A stretch of 64,000 bases of DNA, taken from assembly GCA_963663495.1 (NCBI GenBank), contig OY760427.1, positions 3,348,001 through 3,412,000 of the forward strand, in the 5' to 3' direction. This stretch comes from G963663495 sp963663495 (GTDB lineage Bacteria > Bacteroidota > Rhodothermia > Rhodothermales > Bin80). Below the pieces are notes generated by a model, which did no database searches, was not told the origin of the DNA, and was given only the letters and a program-made list of their open reading frames with translations. Both the position numbers and the translations under genes were made by a program. Below, piece by piece: positions 9,501 through 17,837 of the stretch (position 1 is its first letter; every line of letters starts with the position of its first letter).

Positions 9501-11396
9501 CTCCCCCTCAATCACTGACAGATTGGTCAATGATTCCGTCCCGCCCACCACCACGAGTGTTCCGGCCTTGATCGAAACCTCGCGATCCGGCACATCGTCA
9601 TCCACGATCGTTGCTATAGCCGATGTTGCAAGGAATGGATGCGTAGAACTTGTAAAAGATAACTGAAATGTCTCCTTCAGCTCCTCAACGGTATCATCCT
9701 TAAGCTGAATCGAAATCGTCTTTGTACCGTCGCCGGTAAACCGGCGTGTCCCATTCTTTCTTGCTCGGTAGTCCGATGGAGCCATCGCAGTTACGTCCAC
9801 CGTGTTAAACGTTACAATAACATCACTTCCCTTATGCTCACTCACTGAGACCTTGAAATCAATCGTGCCATCCGACTCATTTGCCTCTTCATCCCCAACG
9901 GTCAAGATTGGTCCGCATCCATTCTCATCAGCAATATCTACGTGGGCGTAATCTTCGTCTCTGTTCGGGTCAACGAGGCGTGTGGCTGAGCCTGGGTGTA
10001 AGAGATTAGGAAGTATGCTGGCATTCGCTGAGGGATCGCTAAGCACCATGCGGAATGTTTCCGTGGCTTTTTCACCATCCGTTCCGGCTGGATCATCATC
10101 CGCAACAATTCCAACTTCTATTGTCTTTTCCGTTTGACCAGGGCTGAAGGTGAGTCGTTCGTCCACAACAGTGAAATCGTCCCCTTCTGTTGCTACGTCA
10201 GGTATTCGCGTATAAGTCAGCGATTGAACCCGCACGGAAACATTTTCCGTCCAGGTACCCATAAGAACGACCTTCACTACGACTTTTCTGCTGCATTCTT
10301 TTACGTTGTAAAAGCGTTTCTCAAAGCGCAAATAGGGACGATCATTGTCAACCAAGACAATGATTTGCCGGGCAGTCTTGCGTTCCGTGCCCACCTCCTT
10401 GAGATACACTTCTATTGATTCAAGGTCTTCTACCGTATCATCATCATACACCTCCAAATCAACAATATGATAATAACCATGATCATTTCTTGGCACAACT
10501 ATCTGTTTCGTAGCAAGAGCCTTGTAATCAGTGCCCGCCGGGTCCGGCATACCGTTCACAATATTGCCGGGTTGCGCCGTACCACCATAACGTATCTCAA
10601 AGTGGCGCTCGCTATAAGGGTTGCCGGGCAAATTTAAAAATCTTAACGTGTTACGGTACGGACCACCGCCTTCAAGACAAAGTGTAAAACGTGGGTTGGG
10701 TACTGGGTTGCCCCCGGGAACCACGCAGGGCCCCAAAGGGGGTGGTACGTTGGCCGCCGTACTGACCTCTCGGTCAAGACCAGTGAAGCCTAACCCGATG
10801 CCTGGGACATGTACTGAAATACCGGCCTCAGGCGATCGGCCATCCAACTCTTCCAAACTATGACCTGAGGGCATCCCAGGAATAACGCCTGTCCCCAACG
10901 GGTGCCGGATATCGGTTGCTGCACCGCGCTTCTGACTTGATCCCCGCACAAATGCCTCGCCACCACTATTCGCGGCACTTCTTCGCCCCGACTCCTTGCC
11001 AACACGAAGCTGTGTTGATCCAGAAGATTCATTCTCACCATCAGCTGCATACGTAAGCGGGCCATGCTCCGCAAACAATCTTGGTGAATTCGTTAACCAC
11101 TCGCCTGATCTGCAGGGACTCTCACCACGCTCCTTTACTCCTTCCACCGCTAACATACTCGCACATGCCAAATCCAGCGTATCAAGTACCTGCATGTCAT
11201 GCAGGCGCTGATTTACTTCCTCCCCCTTCTCTTCTATCGCGGGCTGCGGAGCCACCCCTTGTCGGGCTTGGCCAAGCGCAAGGGCCGCTGGAAACCCGCA
11301 AAGCGCAACACCCGCAAAGTACGTCGCAGCAGTCAATCCGGCAAGGTACCACCCCCAATACCCGCGCGCTCCAATCTGTTCGCACGACTTACACAT
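3591..11396 (-). CDS. Giant Calx-beta repeat protein with C-terminal autotransporter-like beta-barrel (1)
   Basis: A 2601-aa predicted surface protein. The N-terminus has a hydrophobic signal-like segment (about residues 15-43) ending near ALALGQA. After a low-complexity linker comes a cysteine-containing domain (CLEGGGPY, around 240), then about 17 Calx-beta modules, each ending in a V/I-x-DDD or DND turn and carrying ATAG-D-Y or VTEG signatures. Calx-beta folds bind calcium in known cases. The last ~345 residues look like an outer-membrane barrel: alternating hydrophobic strands, WGRGAYSRL at the start, and a terminal aromatic in SGYIRW. I infer export of the repeats to the cell surface, perhaps for adhesion. 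The barrel half is almost identical to that of the protein at 18482-25384. An SD-like GAAGG abuts the ATG. Confidence 0.8.
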   Translation of the reverse strand: MCKSCEQIGARGYWGWYLAGLTAATYFAGVALCGFPAALALGQARQGVAPQPAIEEKGEEVNQRLHDMQVLDTLDLACASMLAVEGVKERGESPCRSGEWLTNSPRLFAEHGPLTYAADGENESSGSTQLRVGKESGRRSAANSGGEAFVRGSSQKRGAATDIRHPLGTGVIPGMPSGHSLEELDGRSPEAGISVHVPGIGLGFTGLDREVSTAANVPPPLGPCVVPGGNPVPNPRFTLCLEGGGPYRNTLRFLNLPGNPYSERHFEIRYGGTAQPGNIVNGMPDPAGTDYKALATKQIVVPRNDHGYYHIVDLEVYDDDTVEDLESIEVYLKEVGTERKTARQIIVLVDNDRPYLRFEKRFYNVKECSRKVVVKVVLMGTWTENVSVRVQSLTYTRIPDVATEGDDFTVVDERLTFSPGQTEKTIEVGIVADDDPAGTDGEKATETFRMVLSDPSANASILPNLLHPGSATRLVDPNRDEDYAHVDIADENGCGPILTVGDEEANESDGTIDFKVSVSEHKGSDVIVTFNTVDVTAMAPSDYRARKNGTRRFTGDGTKTISIQLKDDTVEELKETFQLSFTSSTHPFLATSAIATIVDDDVPDREVSIKAGTLVVVGGTESLTNLSVIEGEDASFTVKVDPAPVAPLTVNLKITQEGDFVFVGDLGSKTVEISTSGSAIYAVSTIDDDLDDLDGSVTATVLAGAGYDVADDPDHVGTVAVQDDDAPVVSITGGGAIGEGNPAIFTVKAAPLPTTTLTVNLTIAQDGNFVGTGDLGSKTVEIDASGTVSYTVDTVDDGVNEKDGTVKVTVESGTGYVVAADPDHVGTVAVQDDDAPVVSIADGPDVTEGAGATFTITANPVPITTLMVTLEIAQSGNYVAAVDLGSKTVEISTNGSAIYTVTTIDDGLDELDGSVTATVLTGAGYDVADDPDHVGTVAVQDDDAPVVSITGGGAVSEGNPAIFTVKAAPPPSTTLTANLTIAQDGNFVGTGGLGSKTVKIDASGTASYTVDTVDDGINEKNGTVTVTVESGTGYVVADDPDHVGTVAVQDDDAPVVSITGGGAVSEGNPAIFTVKAAPPPSTTLTANLTIAQDGNFVGTGGLGSKTVKIDASGTASYTVDTVDDGINEKNGTVTVTVESGTGYVVADDPDHVGTVAVQDDDAPVVSIEGGPDVTEGAGATFTITANPVPITTLMVTLEIAQSGDYVAAGDLGTKMVGLGTSGTKTYTVGTISDRVDEPYGSVTATLKNGTGYTVADSPDHEVSVNVADDDTPGLRIDPTALTVLEGASGTYGVALVTQPTGSVTMIVASDNNEVATGATSLAFTPGDWDTEQMVTVHTADDADTDDDSATLMHTASGGGYDAVTGAVTVTVKDVDSGAGLVVSPTHLSVTEGTEEHFTVQLLTEPTQTVDVRITGDAGTDLVVNPTNLRFTVGNWRTPVTVTVRADEDDDAKEASEQLTLTASGGEYNGETEEVGINIRDNDVAGIVLSATELEMVEGGAESYSVRLTAEPSGTVMVEIASDSPDVRVSDASLTFTADDWRTGQTITVRADEDDDTDNDDATLTHEASGADYDGETAAVSVTVLDDDEARLVVSPPALALVEGDAGKAFTVSLATEPAGQVTISVNTDAALNRKVSVSPLSLTFTPADWKTDQTVTVTAQTDADYDHESGSLQLSASGGGYGGESGSVEVEVHDGDAPRIVRVVSDVTVEEGAGIVSFRVGLSEESASVVTVGYRTHDGTATAGVDYYQASGVLTFAAGELEKQVPVQIIDDALDEEEEIFTLELADAQGVELGNATGHATIVDNDGAPTVSVMPAAYVREGGTANIYLRLSSASTKPITVVHSTRDVTATAGDDYEAVSTGSVTIKPGEMGAVIQIPTQDDKVHEGREAFLLQLDVGKRTIVTILDNDPLPQLSIGDATVSEDVGRAQVGVLLSGMSTVRIGVAYATQDGTAKAGADYTRTMGTLVFAPGETVRHIWVPVARDDVVEEDEGLVVRLSAPEHAVLLAAEGDVTIKDDPIEVSIHDGTGTESSEELVMAVRLNYGSTKVVSVQFAVTGGTATSDVDYEATQGLVVFETGSTEAQVRIPLIDDDLQEGNETIEVTLLSPTNAQIGQAMATGTIVDDETALGVQVRAIAVSQSEAVFAVSLLAPVAERLTGRYRTVDGTAWAGEDYERMEGVLEFGPGETRKEVRVPLLRAQGGGEAFALMVELGDETVREEVVLGSEDTGTRARLGRSVAVHIVEAVSERMDGSLVGCMPRPFLGHRVRASHLLSGCGMQASGERISVWGRGAYSRLQSGGVSGADVLTASLGADYRAGGRWLMGMVVSRSEALEEEGTLLQMTGWYPYVRYGGLRHSVWGLAGAGQGVAEAADTGMRLMAAGVGGTLVRRAGARLGYEADGFWLGMDGGIGVSRVRAGLEGSVTLQDILEPYVEAAVLHSGGDAERGIGMEAGGGLRVRMGMLHAEVMLRRLVLHQEDGYGEWGYSGTVRYGGLEGLGAQVRPTWGRTHVGTLWQAERPWEVYPSDRRMELEVGYGSRIHRRGVLRPHVGMGLRDRGRDYRIGVGVQGRRGIRFSVSGLAMEHMAPYRPVSYGLTASGYIRW
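7900..9534 (-). repeat. Five tandem 327-bp Calx-beta coding repeats
   Basis: The motif starting GAAACCACNGGGGCATCG recurs at 7900, 8227, 8554 (as GAGACC), 8881 and 9208, a constant 327-bp step equal to 109 codons. The units at 7900-8226 and 8227-8553 are nearly identical at DNA level and encode the same residues over long stretches; the others are an alternating, more diverged type. This points to recent tandem duplication inside the giant gene, and the module number probably varies between strains. Confidence 0.85.
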
Positions 11397-11661
11397 CCTT
11401 CACCGCTTGAGATTGCCGCGTTACTGTAAACAAGAGACCATAAAGTCACGCTGAAACAATGGGCCCACAAAGAAATCTTTGCGCCAAGCAGGCGAATAAT
11501 ATACGGCACAATGCCCTTGCTATGGGATTATGTACTGCACCTATCCACTCTAGCCACCCCCGTGCCTACACCCTTTCATGGCGCACAGTGGTATTGAAAC
11601 GATTGCCAATGCGCACATATATTGCATTTGTCTAATTATGGCCTTGCGTCCAGATGAAAAG

Positions 11662-11742
11662 GGGAGTTATATGACTGAGTGCCACGCGTTTTCGCAGAGG
11701 TTACTTTTTGTGCTTTGGTGGTGCGGACAGGATGGCTTTCGC
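11662..11742 (+). mobile_element. Solo left-end remnant of a TnpB element
   Basis: Starting with GGGAGTTATATGACTGAG, about 80 bp match the left end of the TnpB elements at 25577 and 46571 (the stretch includes CACGCGTTTTCGCAG and GACAGGATGGCTTTCGC). Similarity stops at about 11742 and no tnpB follows. It is a truncated relic lying 266 bp upstream of the first giant Calx-beta gene. Confidence 0.75.
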
Positions 11743-12073
11743 AAGTTCTTCCGGTGTGGTAGGGATGGATTGTTGGATATTGAGAATGTCGTTTGTTACC
11801 GGGCTTCGGGGATTTATCTATGCGCATGGCGTTAATAGGCTATCAGAGTAGCACTAATCCATTGGGGCAGAATACCGAAATGATTTCATGGCGGACATCT
11901 GCTTAGAGCATGTAGGAGGCTGCATACATTGCTATCCAGTTTTCACGACAGTCGATCAATTTTAGGACCGATTCCTTGGCTTGTATCGGGACGCTCTTGA
12001 CAATGCGGAAGTACTGGGCGGACCCCGGTACAGGCCACGAAGCGCACCGGACGAACCCATGAAACGCGGGCCA
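11743..12073. other. Intergenic stretch, nothing recognised
   Basis: Between the element relic and the end of the methyltransferase pseudogene. I see no convincing gene, RNA or repeat; short open frames have no recognisable similarity. Confidence 0.5.
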
Positions 12074-13509
12074 TCAAGCACAGACATGGAAAAGCTGGCG
12101 CATAACGGGCTTGACCACCGGAATGGGTACGGCGTTGCCAGTAAGCCGTCTGACGGTCGTTACCGGACTGTCAATCTCGTAGCTGTCGGGGAAGCCTTGC
12201 AGGCGCAGTATTGCGCGGCCCGTTAGTCTCCGTTCTTCGTCCACGAGCAAGTAGTGGTAGCCGGCCGATGCCCGGAGTGCGCATGAGTACGGATGGCTTG
12301 ATACGTTAAACGTTGCCGCCCTTGTTCTCGTGACGTTTGCCGTGTGGGCTTGCTGTCAGGCTTTGCGGCTGCTTGGCCTTGATGATCCGGGCCGAGTCGA
12401 AGAACAGCGTTCCCCGAGGATCAGCCATACCTTTCCGGCCGCCTATGATGCTGAACGATTGGTACGGCAGTCCTGCAAGCAACACGCCATGGTTCGGCAC
12501 TTTGTCGGCGTCTTTGATGCCGTGAATATCACCTACCGGACGACGCCCCAAGTTAGCTTCGGAGACAGCACTCGCCGTCTAATCAATGTCGGAAGCGAAA
12601 ACACACTCCATGCCGAACCGGGATGCAGCGACATGGAAGCCGCCAATTCCACAGAACATGTCCGCGAACATCTCCAGACTGCCGGGTGTCCCCGGTGCTC
12701 TGATCAGAGAATCTATCGTGCCGGCACACAGCACATACCGGTAGGGACCCGAGTCGCCCCGGGCCCCCCGGACAGATCCGGACGTGCGCGCTAACGCATC
12801 CGGCTCTTCCCTTGGGTCGCGCCACCGCGCATGACGTTAACAGACCAGCAAACCGGTCCGTTGCCGTAACCGCACCTTCCCCTGGCACACGAACCTGGCT
12901 CTGTGTCCAGTGCGTGCCATGTTGCATACGATCCTGGTTCTGCGTCCAGTGCATGCCGGGAACTACGGTTTCCTCTCGGGTGCGACGCTTCGCTCCACCA
13001 ACTCCGCCACATGGTCTTCCATGCTTTGTTCGCCAGCTTCATCGCTACTATCATCGCATCAGACCTCTCTTCAACGTACATCCTCCGATCAGCATTTCGC
13101 CTACGCTTCGGCGGCCCCGCCCTTGGCGCTGGGCGTTGAAAAGATCTCCCAGGTCCCGGCAGGATATGTACATACGTCCATGGGGTCTTAGACACCGCGG
13201 GCCTGTCCGCCCTCTCACCGTAAAGATGACGAACATATTGCCTTCGACCGCACCGATAATCTCGGCGACCCGAACGACACAAGTTTCGTTGCTCAATAAC
13301 CCTGGCCATATGCGCCGCTACCAACACTTCACGTCCACCCTCACGAGTGACCGCGCACGGCTCGCGGAAATATGTACTTGGTTGTAGCTTCATATCACGG
13401 GACTTTCACCCGCTATACCTTGCCAGTTAGCCTGGCGCACCCCTTCCATCTTCTTATGGATGGCGTTCTACCTGCTCGCGAACTCGTTGCGCCGGGACCG
13501 ATCCGCCAT
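12074..13509 (-). pseudogene. DNA (cytosine-5) methyltransferase pseudogene, split by a group II intron
   Basis: Exon 1 (13509-13441) begins MADRSRRNEFASR and has an in-frame TAG. Beyond the intron (12735-13440) the same frame continues with motif I (MFADMFCGIGGFHVAA), motif II (ECVFASDID followed by a stop) and a motif IV region GLPYQSFSIIGGRKG followed by GTLFF. The catalytic PCQ is PYQ here. After a frame change the C-terminal motifs IX-X are visible (RRLTGRAILRLQGFPD, TGNAVPIPVV) up to TGA at 12074. The target-recognition region between them is missing and motif VI (ENV) is scrambled. Two stops, a frameshift, the lost catalytic Cys and the deletion make it non-functional. No restriction endonuclease gene is recognisable beside it. 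Confidence 0.82.
12735..13440 (-). ncRNA. ORF-less group II intron (about 706 nt)
   Basis: On the minus strand the 5' end reads GTGCGCCAGGCTAACTGG followed by GGTATAGCGGGTGAAAGTCC, typical of bacterial group II intron domain I. The 3' end has a domain V-like hairpin at 12806-12775 (GAGCCGGATGCG ... CGCACGTCCGGATC, with the AGC triad position) and a domain VI stem with a CCTACC bulge, ending CCGGTAT at 12735, so the 3' AY rule is met. No reverse transcriptase/maturase frame is present; open frames here are spurious. Joining 13441 to 12734 keeps the methyltransferase frame. A functional intron would need a maturase acting in trans. Confidence 0.75.
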
Positions 13510-13537
13510 GATGGCAGAATATTCCAATTACGTCTGG

Positions 13538-13708
13538 CTATGAAATGAGGGATTTGTACATGAGCCGTTTACCGACCAGTCCTTGAGCAATTGTTGTCAT
13601 TTGCTCCGCTGTGTCGAAGTCGCATGCATTGTGTCGCCCTGCAAATTCGTTCACGTACATCGGTGACAGAGCAAAACGATTTTCACGTCTGGACACCCGC
13701 CGCTTCAT
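13538..13708 (-). pseudogene. IS1595-like (ISXO2-type) transposase C-terminal fragment
   Basis: The conceptual product MKRRVSRRENRFALSPMYVN... ends with YVNEFAGRHN, DTAEQM and GLVGKRLMYKSLI before TAG. That pattern resembles the C-terminal end of IS1595-family DDE transposases (LSPKHL-RYV-EF-RHN ... GKRL-Y--L). The catalytic domain is absent in this frame and a stop precedes the fragment. It ends 28 bp upstream of the methyltransferase pseudogene. Assignment rests on motif recall only. Confidence 0.5.
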
Positions 13709-13720
13709 CTCCCTATCGCT

Positions 13721-14188
13721 CTACTCCTGTGCACGTACTCCACTGACATAGCACTTCCCGTGTCGCTTGCCGGCCTCACGAAAGCCCGTGATCTGCTCCT
13801 TACTATCTGGCCCAAGATTGCTGTAACCCCCTACGTCATCACGCAGCAGATTCACGATCACCTCATCATCCCGTACCTCTGGATGTTGCTCCAAGAATGC
13901 ATCTCTGCACGCAAAGCAGTCTGGGTTCTCCCGTGGATGTGACCGCACCCATATCAACGGCCACTCGGGAATTAGTTGAACACACATGCTCGCCTGACAA
14001 ACAGAATCCTCGCCCCACGACACCCCTACATAGCCTTTACGTCCGCGCGTCCACCTCACTATTACCAGCTCAGTCTGGTCTACGCGCCGCTTATGAGCAT
14101 CCGAACTCCCGAGCGACATGTCGTACTGCGATACTCGCGCCCACATCTCCAAATCGCCGGGCATCAGCCGCGGACTGCGAATCAACAC
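13721..14188 (-). CDS. Hypothetical protein, doubtful
   Basis: A 155-aa frame that starts just after the truncated Calx-beta gene and ends in frame with the IS1595-like fragment below it. It contains a CFAC pair (NPDCFACRDAF) and acidic stretches, and no signal peptide. I recognise no family. It lies in a zone of decayed genes and may be a remnant or a chance open frame. Confidence 0.25.
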   Translation of the reverse strand: MLIRSPRLMPGDLEMWARVSQYDMSLGSSDAHKRRVDQTELVIVRWTRGRKGYVGVSWGEDSVCQASMCVQLIPEWPLIWVRSHPRENPDCFACRDAFLEQHPEVRDDEVIVNLLRDDVGGYSNLGPDSKEQITGFREAGKRHGKCYVSGVRAQE

Positions 14189-14191
14189 AGC

Positions 14192-15898
14192 CTAAGATCC
14201 CCCTCGAGAACGCAACTGAATTAGTCCAGACTCGTCAGCCCCGTCATCGTCGTCGAGTCCGACCACAGTGACAACCTGCGGCGTCGACCAATTTGTAGTC
14301 GTGAACACCAGCATAGTAGGGTCCACTGATGTTTTGCCTACTATTGCGTCATTAAGCCCGATGTTGACGTAAACGGTGTTGAAAGGGGATTGGGATAGCC
14401 ACACGGTGAACGTCGTGCTAGGTGAGCCCTCGCGTACGTTCACTACCATCGGGCTCGTCATCAACTCGAACATCCCAGCGTCCTTCACGAGGAGCGGCAA
14501 ATCGGCATACACCAAATCGTATTCTGCGTCGAAGGAAACGTGATGGAGCACGGTGGTCGCTGAGGACTGGTTGTTGTCCTGTTGCGTCGTTACCGTCACC
14601 GTCTTCGGAACATTCCAGTCCGCATCGGTGAATATCAGCTTAGTGGCAGACAACCGGACACCTAGATCGTGCTCGTCGAAAATAAGCACCGTGATGTCGG
14701 TGGATGGCTGTGTGGCCAAAACTGCCGTGTACGAGTCTGTCCGTCCCTCCTGGATCTCAAGGCTTGTGGGTGAGAGCACAATTCCTGGCACATCATCCTC
14801 CACGATCGTAATCGGCAAGTTAGCGGATACGTCATCAAAGCCTCCACCAGATGCAGTATGTACAAGCACGGACATATCGTCGACAATGTCGCTGTCGTGC
14901 TTCGCCGCGACGTAAATGGCCCGCACCTGATTCCAGTTGCGGCGCGTGAAAGTTAGTCGGTCAAGGGAGTTGTTGAACTCCAGTAGATCACTCTGATCCT
15001 CCGTTATTGTCACCGTCACATTACCGCTGGGCTGCTCGCCTAAGGACACCGTATATCCGGCAATACGCCCCTCCGTCACCGTGATCGCGTCAGGATCCAG
15101 AACGATGTATGGGCTCCCGACGATGGTGCCAACTGCCGTCAGTGTTCCAATGCCGGCGAACTGCTCAGACTCCGTGAGCAGCTTAAACGTCTCCGGGTTT
15201 TCAAGAACCTGGTCATAGATTATTGGGATCCTGATTTTCGCACTCCTATAACCACGGCGTACGGTCACCGTCCCGATGGATGCGATATAGTCTGATCCTG
15301 CTAATGCCGTACCGTTCGCAGTTCTGTATTTGACGGTCAGGTCGTTCACTACGGGGCTCGGGAACTCCAAAAGGAACGACATAAAGCCGTCTATTTCTGC
15401 TGCCACAGTATCGCGGACAGTCCAGCCGTCCATATCCATGATTCGTACAGGCGAATCTGTGTCCCATGGGTTGGGGCCGTCTCTATTGATGCTGCAGAAG
15501 CATCCCTTAACTTCGTCGCCCTCGGAGATGCCGTCTGCCACGCCGCGGTAGGTGTCGGTGATAATACCGGACATAGCGAACCCACCCTGAATGTTTATGA
15601 CGGCGACACTGTCCGGGCCGTCTATGACCACGTCTGTCCCTATGTCAGCTGTTCCACCGACGTGGAAAATGTACATCCACCTCGGCTCTTGTCCGATCTG
15701 AACAGGGGGGCTTTTTGCCGAGCACGTGTACGTCGCCTTACACGTTCTCCCTTCGCGCACCTGTGACCAAAAAGTCTGTCCAACATTCGAATCGCAGTCA
15801 GGCGCCAGCTGGCTCTGCACTGATACGACACAGAGCAATGACAGCAATATTGCTACTGATCGGTATACAACACGCTTACTTCTTCCCCACACTTTCAT
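14192..15898 (-). CDS. Secreted Calx-beta repeat protein, 3'-truncated
   Basis: ATG at 15898 is chosen over a TTG at 15910 because it gives signal MKVWGRSKRVVYRSVAILLSL... with likely cleavage after VVSVQS. A cysteine-containing N-terminal domain (about residues 25-135) is followed by Calx-beta modules (for example LAGSDYIASIGTVTVRRGYRSAKI and TVTEGRIAGYTVSL). The last module stops at LIQLRSRGGS, exactly where sister modules continue with a G-Y strand and the DDD turn, so the protein ends inside a domain and has no barrel. It is probably a truncated third paralogue of the giant proteins. Its start lies about 57 bp from the broken end of TnpB element B. Confidence 0.7.
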   Translation of the reverse strand: MKVWGRSKRVVYRSVAILLSLLCVVSVQSQLAPDCDSNVGQTFWSQVREGRTCKATYTCSAKSPPVQIGQEPRWMYIFHVGGTADIGTDVVIDGPDSVAVINIQGGFAMSGIITDTYRGVADGISEGDEVKGCFCSINRDGPNPWDTDSPVRIMDMDGWTVRDTVAAEIDGFMSFLLEFPSPVVNDLTVKYRTANGTALAGSDYIASIGTVTVRRGYRSAKIRIPIIYDQVLENPETFKLLTESEQFAGIGTLTAVGTIVGSPYIVLDPDAITVTEGRIAGYTVSLGEQPSGNVTVTITEDQSDLLEFNNSLDRLTFTRRNWNQVRAIYVAAKHDSDIVDDMSVLVHTASGGGFDDVSANLPITIVEDDVPGIVLSPTSLEIQEGRTDSYTAVLATQPSTDITVLIFDEHDLGVRLSATKLIFTDADWNVPKTVTVTTQQDNNQSSATTVLHHVSFDAEYDLVYADLPLLVKDAGMFELMTSPMVVNVREGSPSTTFTVWLSQSPFNTVYVNIGLNDAIVGKTSVDPTMLVFTTTNWSTPQVVTVVGLDDDDGADESGLIQLRSRGGS

Positions 15899-15954
15899 TG
15901 TACTGCTCAATGATGCGTCAATTCAGCAAGGCATCGACATCAGGAACCCACGGC

Positions 15955-16961
15955 AAAAGCGGCACTTATAGCCCAGCATCTGATCCAGCTGGCCCCAACC
16001 TGTTCGCAGGATTCCACGGTTGAGGCCAGACTTCTGTTTAACGTTTGTGCCAAAGCTCTCCATCGTCCCCTTAGCTGAACATGTCATCGCCTTGATCTTC
16101 AGGTCCTCCAGTATCACCGTAGAGGAGCATTTGGCAATACTGCGACTTACCTGGTGGTTCGCATTCTTGAGGACGTTAGCACGCTTGCGCTGTATGCGGG
16201 CGATTCTATGCTTCCGCCTGTTACGACGGTTGGAGCCTTTCTTCTGTCTCGCCAGTCTTCGCTGATGCCGCTTCAACTTGGCATCAAGACGCTTCGTATC
16301 CGGTTGTCTGATAATGCTCGTATCGCCCTCTGTGGAGACCATAGCGACCTGCCCGCAATTACGGTCAATGCCTACAGCACCGCCGGTATCCTCTATTACA
16401 GGTGCCTCCATCTTGTAGCAGATGACAACATACCCTTTGCCGGCGTTCTTCTTTACAGTGGCTTTGACGGGTATACCATCAGGGTACGGGTTGCCTCCCC
16501 GCCTGCGGAGCGCCATATATCCCACTTTCGGAATATACAGCTTGCCATCCCGAACCCTTACGTTATCCGGGATCGGAAACGAAGGCGTACTACCACGTCT
16601 GGAATGGAATCTCGGTCTTCTCTTAACCCTCCTTGAAGAATGCCTTCCATGCATCCGCTTGATATTTCAATGTGTATCTAACGACAACGTGTATCTAACG
16701 ACACCAAAGGAGTATTCAGGTAGCCACTCGACCGTGCGGCGCAGCGCCGTGAACCGCTTCCCCAGCGAGAAGAAGCTTACCGAGGGCGGCTTCTCTCCAG
16801 CCTCTTTCGCTTTCTTGTACGCCTCGCTCTGCTCTGCGAGGATGGCATTCCACACAAACCTACACGCACCCGCTAATCCAGCAAGTTGCTTGGCGTTACT
16901 CCGACTTCCGGGCAATAGCCTGTATGTGGATATTACGGTATGCACTAACCGTTTCGGGCAT
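15955..16961 (-). pseudogene. tnpB: tnpB pseudogene, copy B
   Basis: Same subfamily as copy A. The start ATG is at 16961, but a small insertion near 16930 shifts the frame, a short duplication (GTGTATCTAACGACA) lies around 16672-16700, and an extra T in GGGTTAAG near 16625 shifts it again. RuvC-I (VGIDRNCGQ) and RuvC-II (VILEDLKIK) are still readable. The zinc ribbon and RuvC-III are deleted. The GGGTTAAG insertion is shared with copy F, so B and F descend from one already damaged copy. Confidence 0.82.
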
Positions 16962-17163
16962 GGCACTGTGGTATATAATTCCCTAACATATGGAAGGTAT
17001 ATAGCATGCGTACCCACGTGTTGAGTTATTTGAAATAATTGCAGTTTGTTCGTGAACAGCGGGAACCGATTATGAAAAACTGGCGAAAGCCATCCTATCT
17101 GCACCACCAAAGCATAAAAAGAAAATCCTGCGAAAACGCGTGGCACTCAGCCATATAACTCCC
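15955..17163 (-). mobile_element. TnpB element B, right end deleted
   Basis: The left end (GGGAGTTATATGGCTGAG, on the minus strand from 17163) and ~200-bp leader match elements A, C and F. Similarity ends at about 15955, where tnpB is cut after the codons for MLGYKCR. The terminal repeat and any target duplication at that side are lost, and the truncation joins the upstream region of the truncated Calx-beta gene. Confidence 0.78.
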
Positions 17164-17458
17164 TAGTTTTACCTATCCTCTTGCACGGTTTCACCTTCCC
17201 ATGTTCACATAAATCTACGCAATCCTAGAATAATTGTTTAGCGATACTGGCAGGAAATCTGATCGGCAATTGTGTTTATGCGCATTAAATTGCCTTACGG
17301 GTAGACAGGTATGGTCTGCGTATTCGAAGAATTGTGAGACACGTTCGAAGAGTCTGAAGCAGGCGCATTACGCCTGTGGGAGCGTGCCGCGGCTGCTCCA
17401 GACGGATTCGCTGAGAGCGGTGCGGTGCGCAAGCTGAAGCGTAAAGGATAGGAGGCGT

Positions 17459-17837
17459 TTACGGACCTTTATCAGGGATTGATGCGTCCACTATGGTATG
17501 GAGAGATAGCAGGACCGCGTTCTCGGCTCGGATCTCGTCTTCCCGCTCCGATTCGTCAGGCTCACGCACTACAGGCCGGCCCTAACAGTGCGCCTTCGGA
17601 CGGGCTACCGAAGATAGTGCCATGGAGCAGACCGCATTCATATCCCCGAAATGCTTTTTCATCGTTCTGTGTTTTTCGGTACAACTTCACAAGCTGCGCT
17701 GCCGGATAGGCTTCTGCAGTCAGATTGGTGATCGGATAGTAATGCCGCGGAAAAAGTTGTCCCGGCACCGGATCAATCACAGGCACCGCACGACGCACTG
17801 CGGACCAGCTCTTTGCACGGTAGCGCAGTTCGTGATA
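17459..17837 (-). pseudogene. IS1380-like transposase remnant
   Basis: On the minus strand one frame reads YHELRYRAKSWSAVRRAV then ITNLTAEAYPAAQLVKLYRK. After a frame change it continues MALSSVARPKAH and REPDESEREDEIRAENAVLL. The order RY-A-SW---RRV ... TNL ... YR ... L-S-ARPK ... RAENAVL is what I associate with the C-terminal half of IS1380-family transposases. A stop, a frameshift and loss of the usual RG-AE acidic motif mark it as dead. Degraded sequence probably extends on both sides to about 17230 and 17970. Confidence 0.6.

Noticed and set aside
7900..9534. CRISPR-like regular repeats
   Set aside because: The period is 327 bp and in frame; the repeats encode Calx-beta modules and have no spacers.
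12791..13393. 200-aa minus-strand open frame and overlapping frames on both strands
   Set aside because: They lie inside the group II intron, have no recognisable domain and are explained by structured GC-rich RNA.
13538..13708. IS1595-like transposase as the driver of the TnpB elements
   Set aside because: IS1595 elements do make 8-bp duplications, but this is a dead fragment, its family assignment is tentative, and nothing links it to the TnpB element ends.
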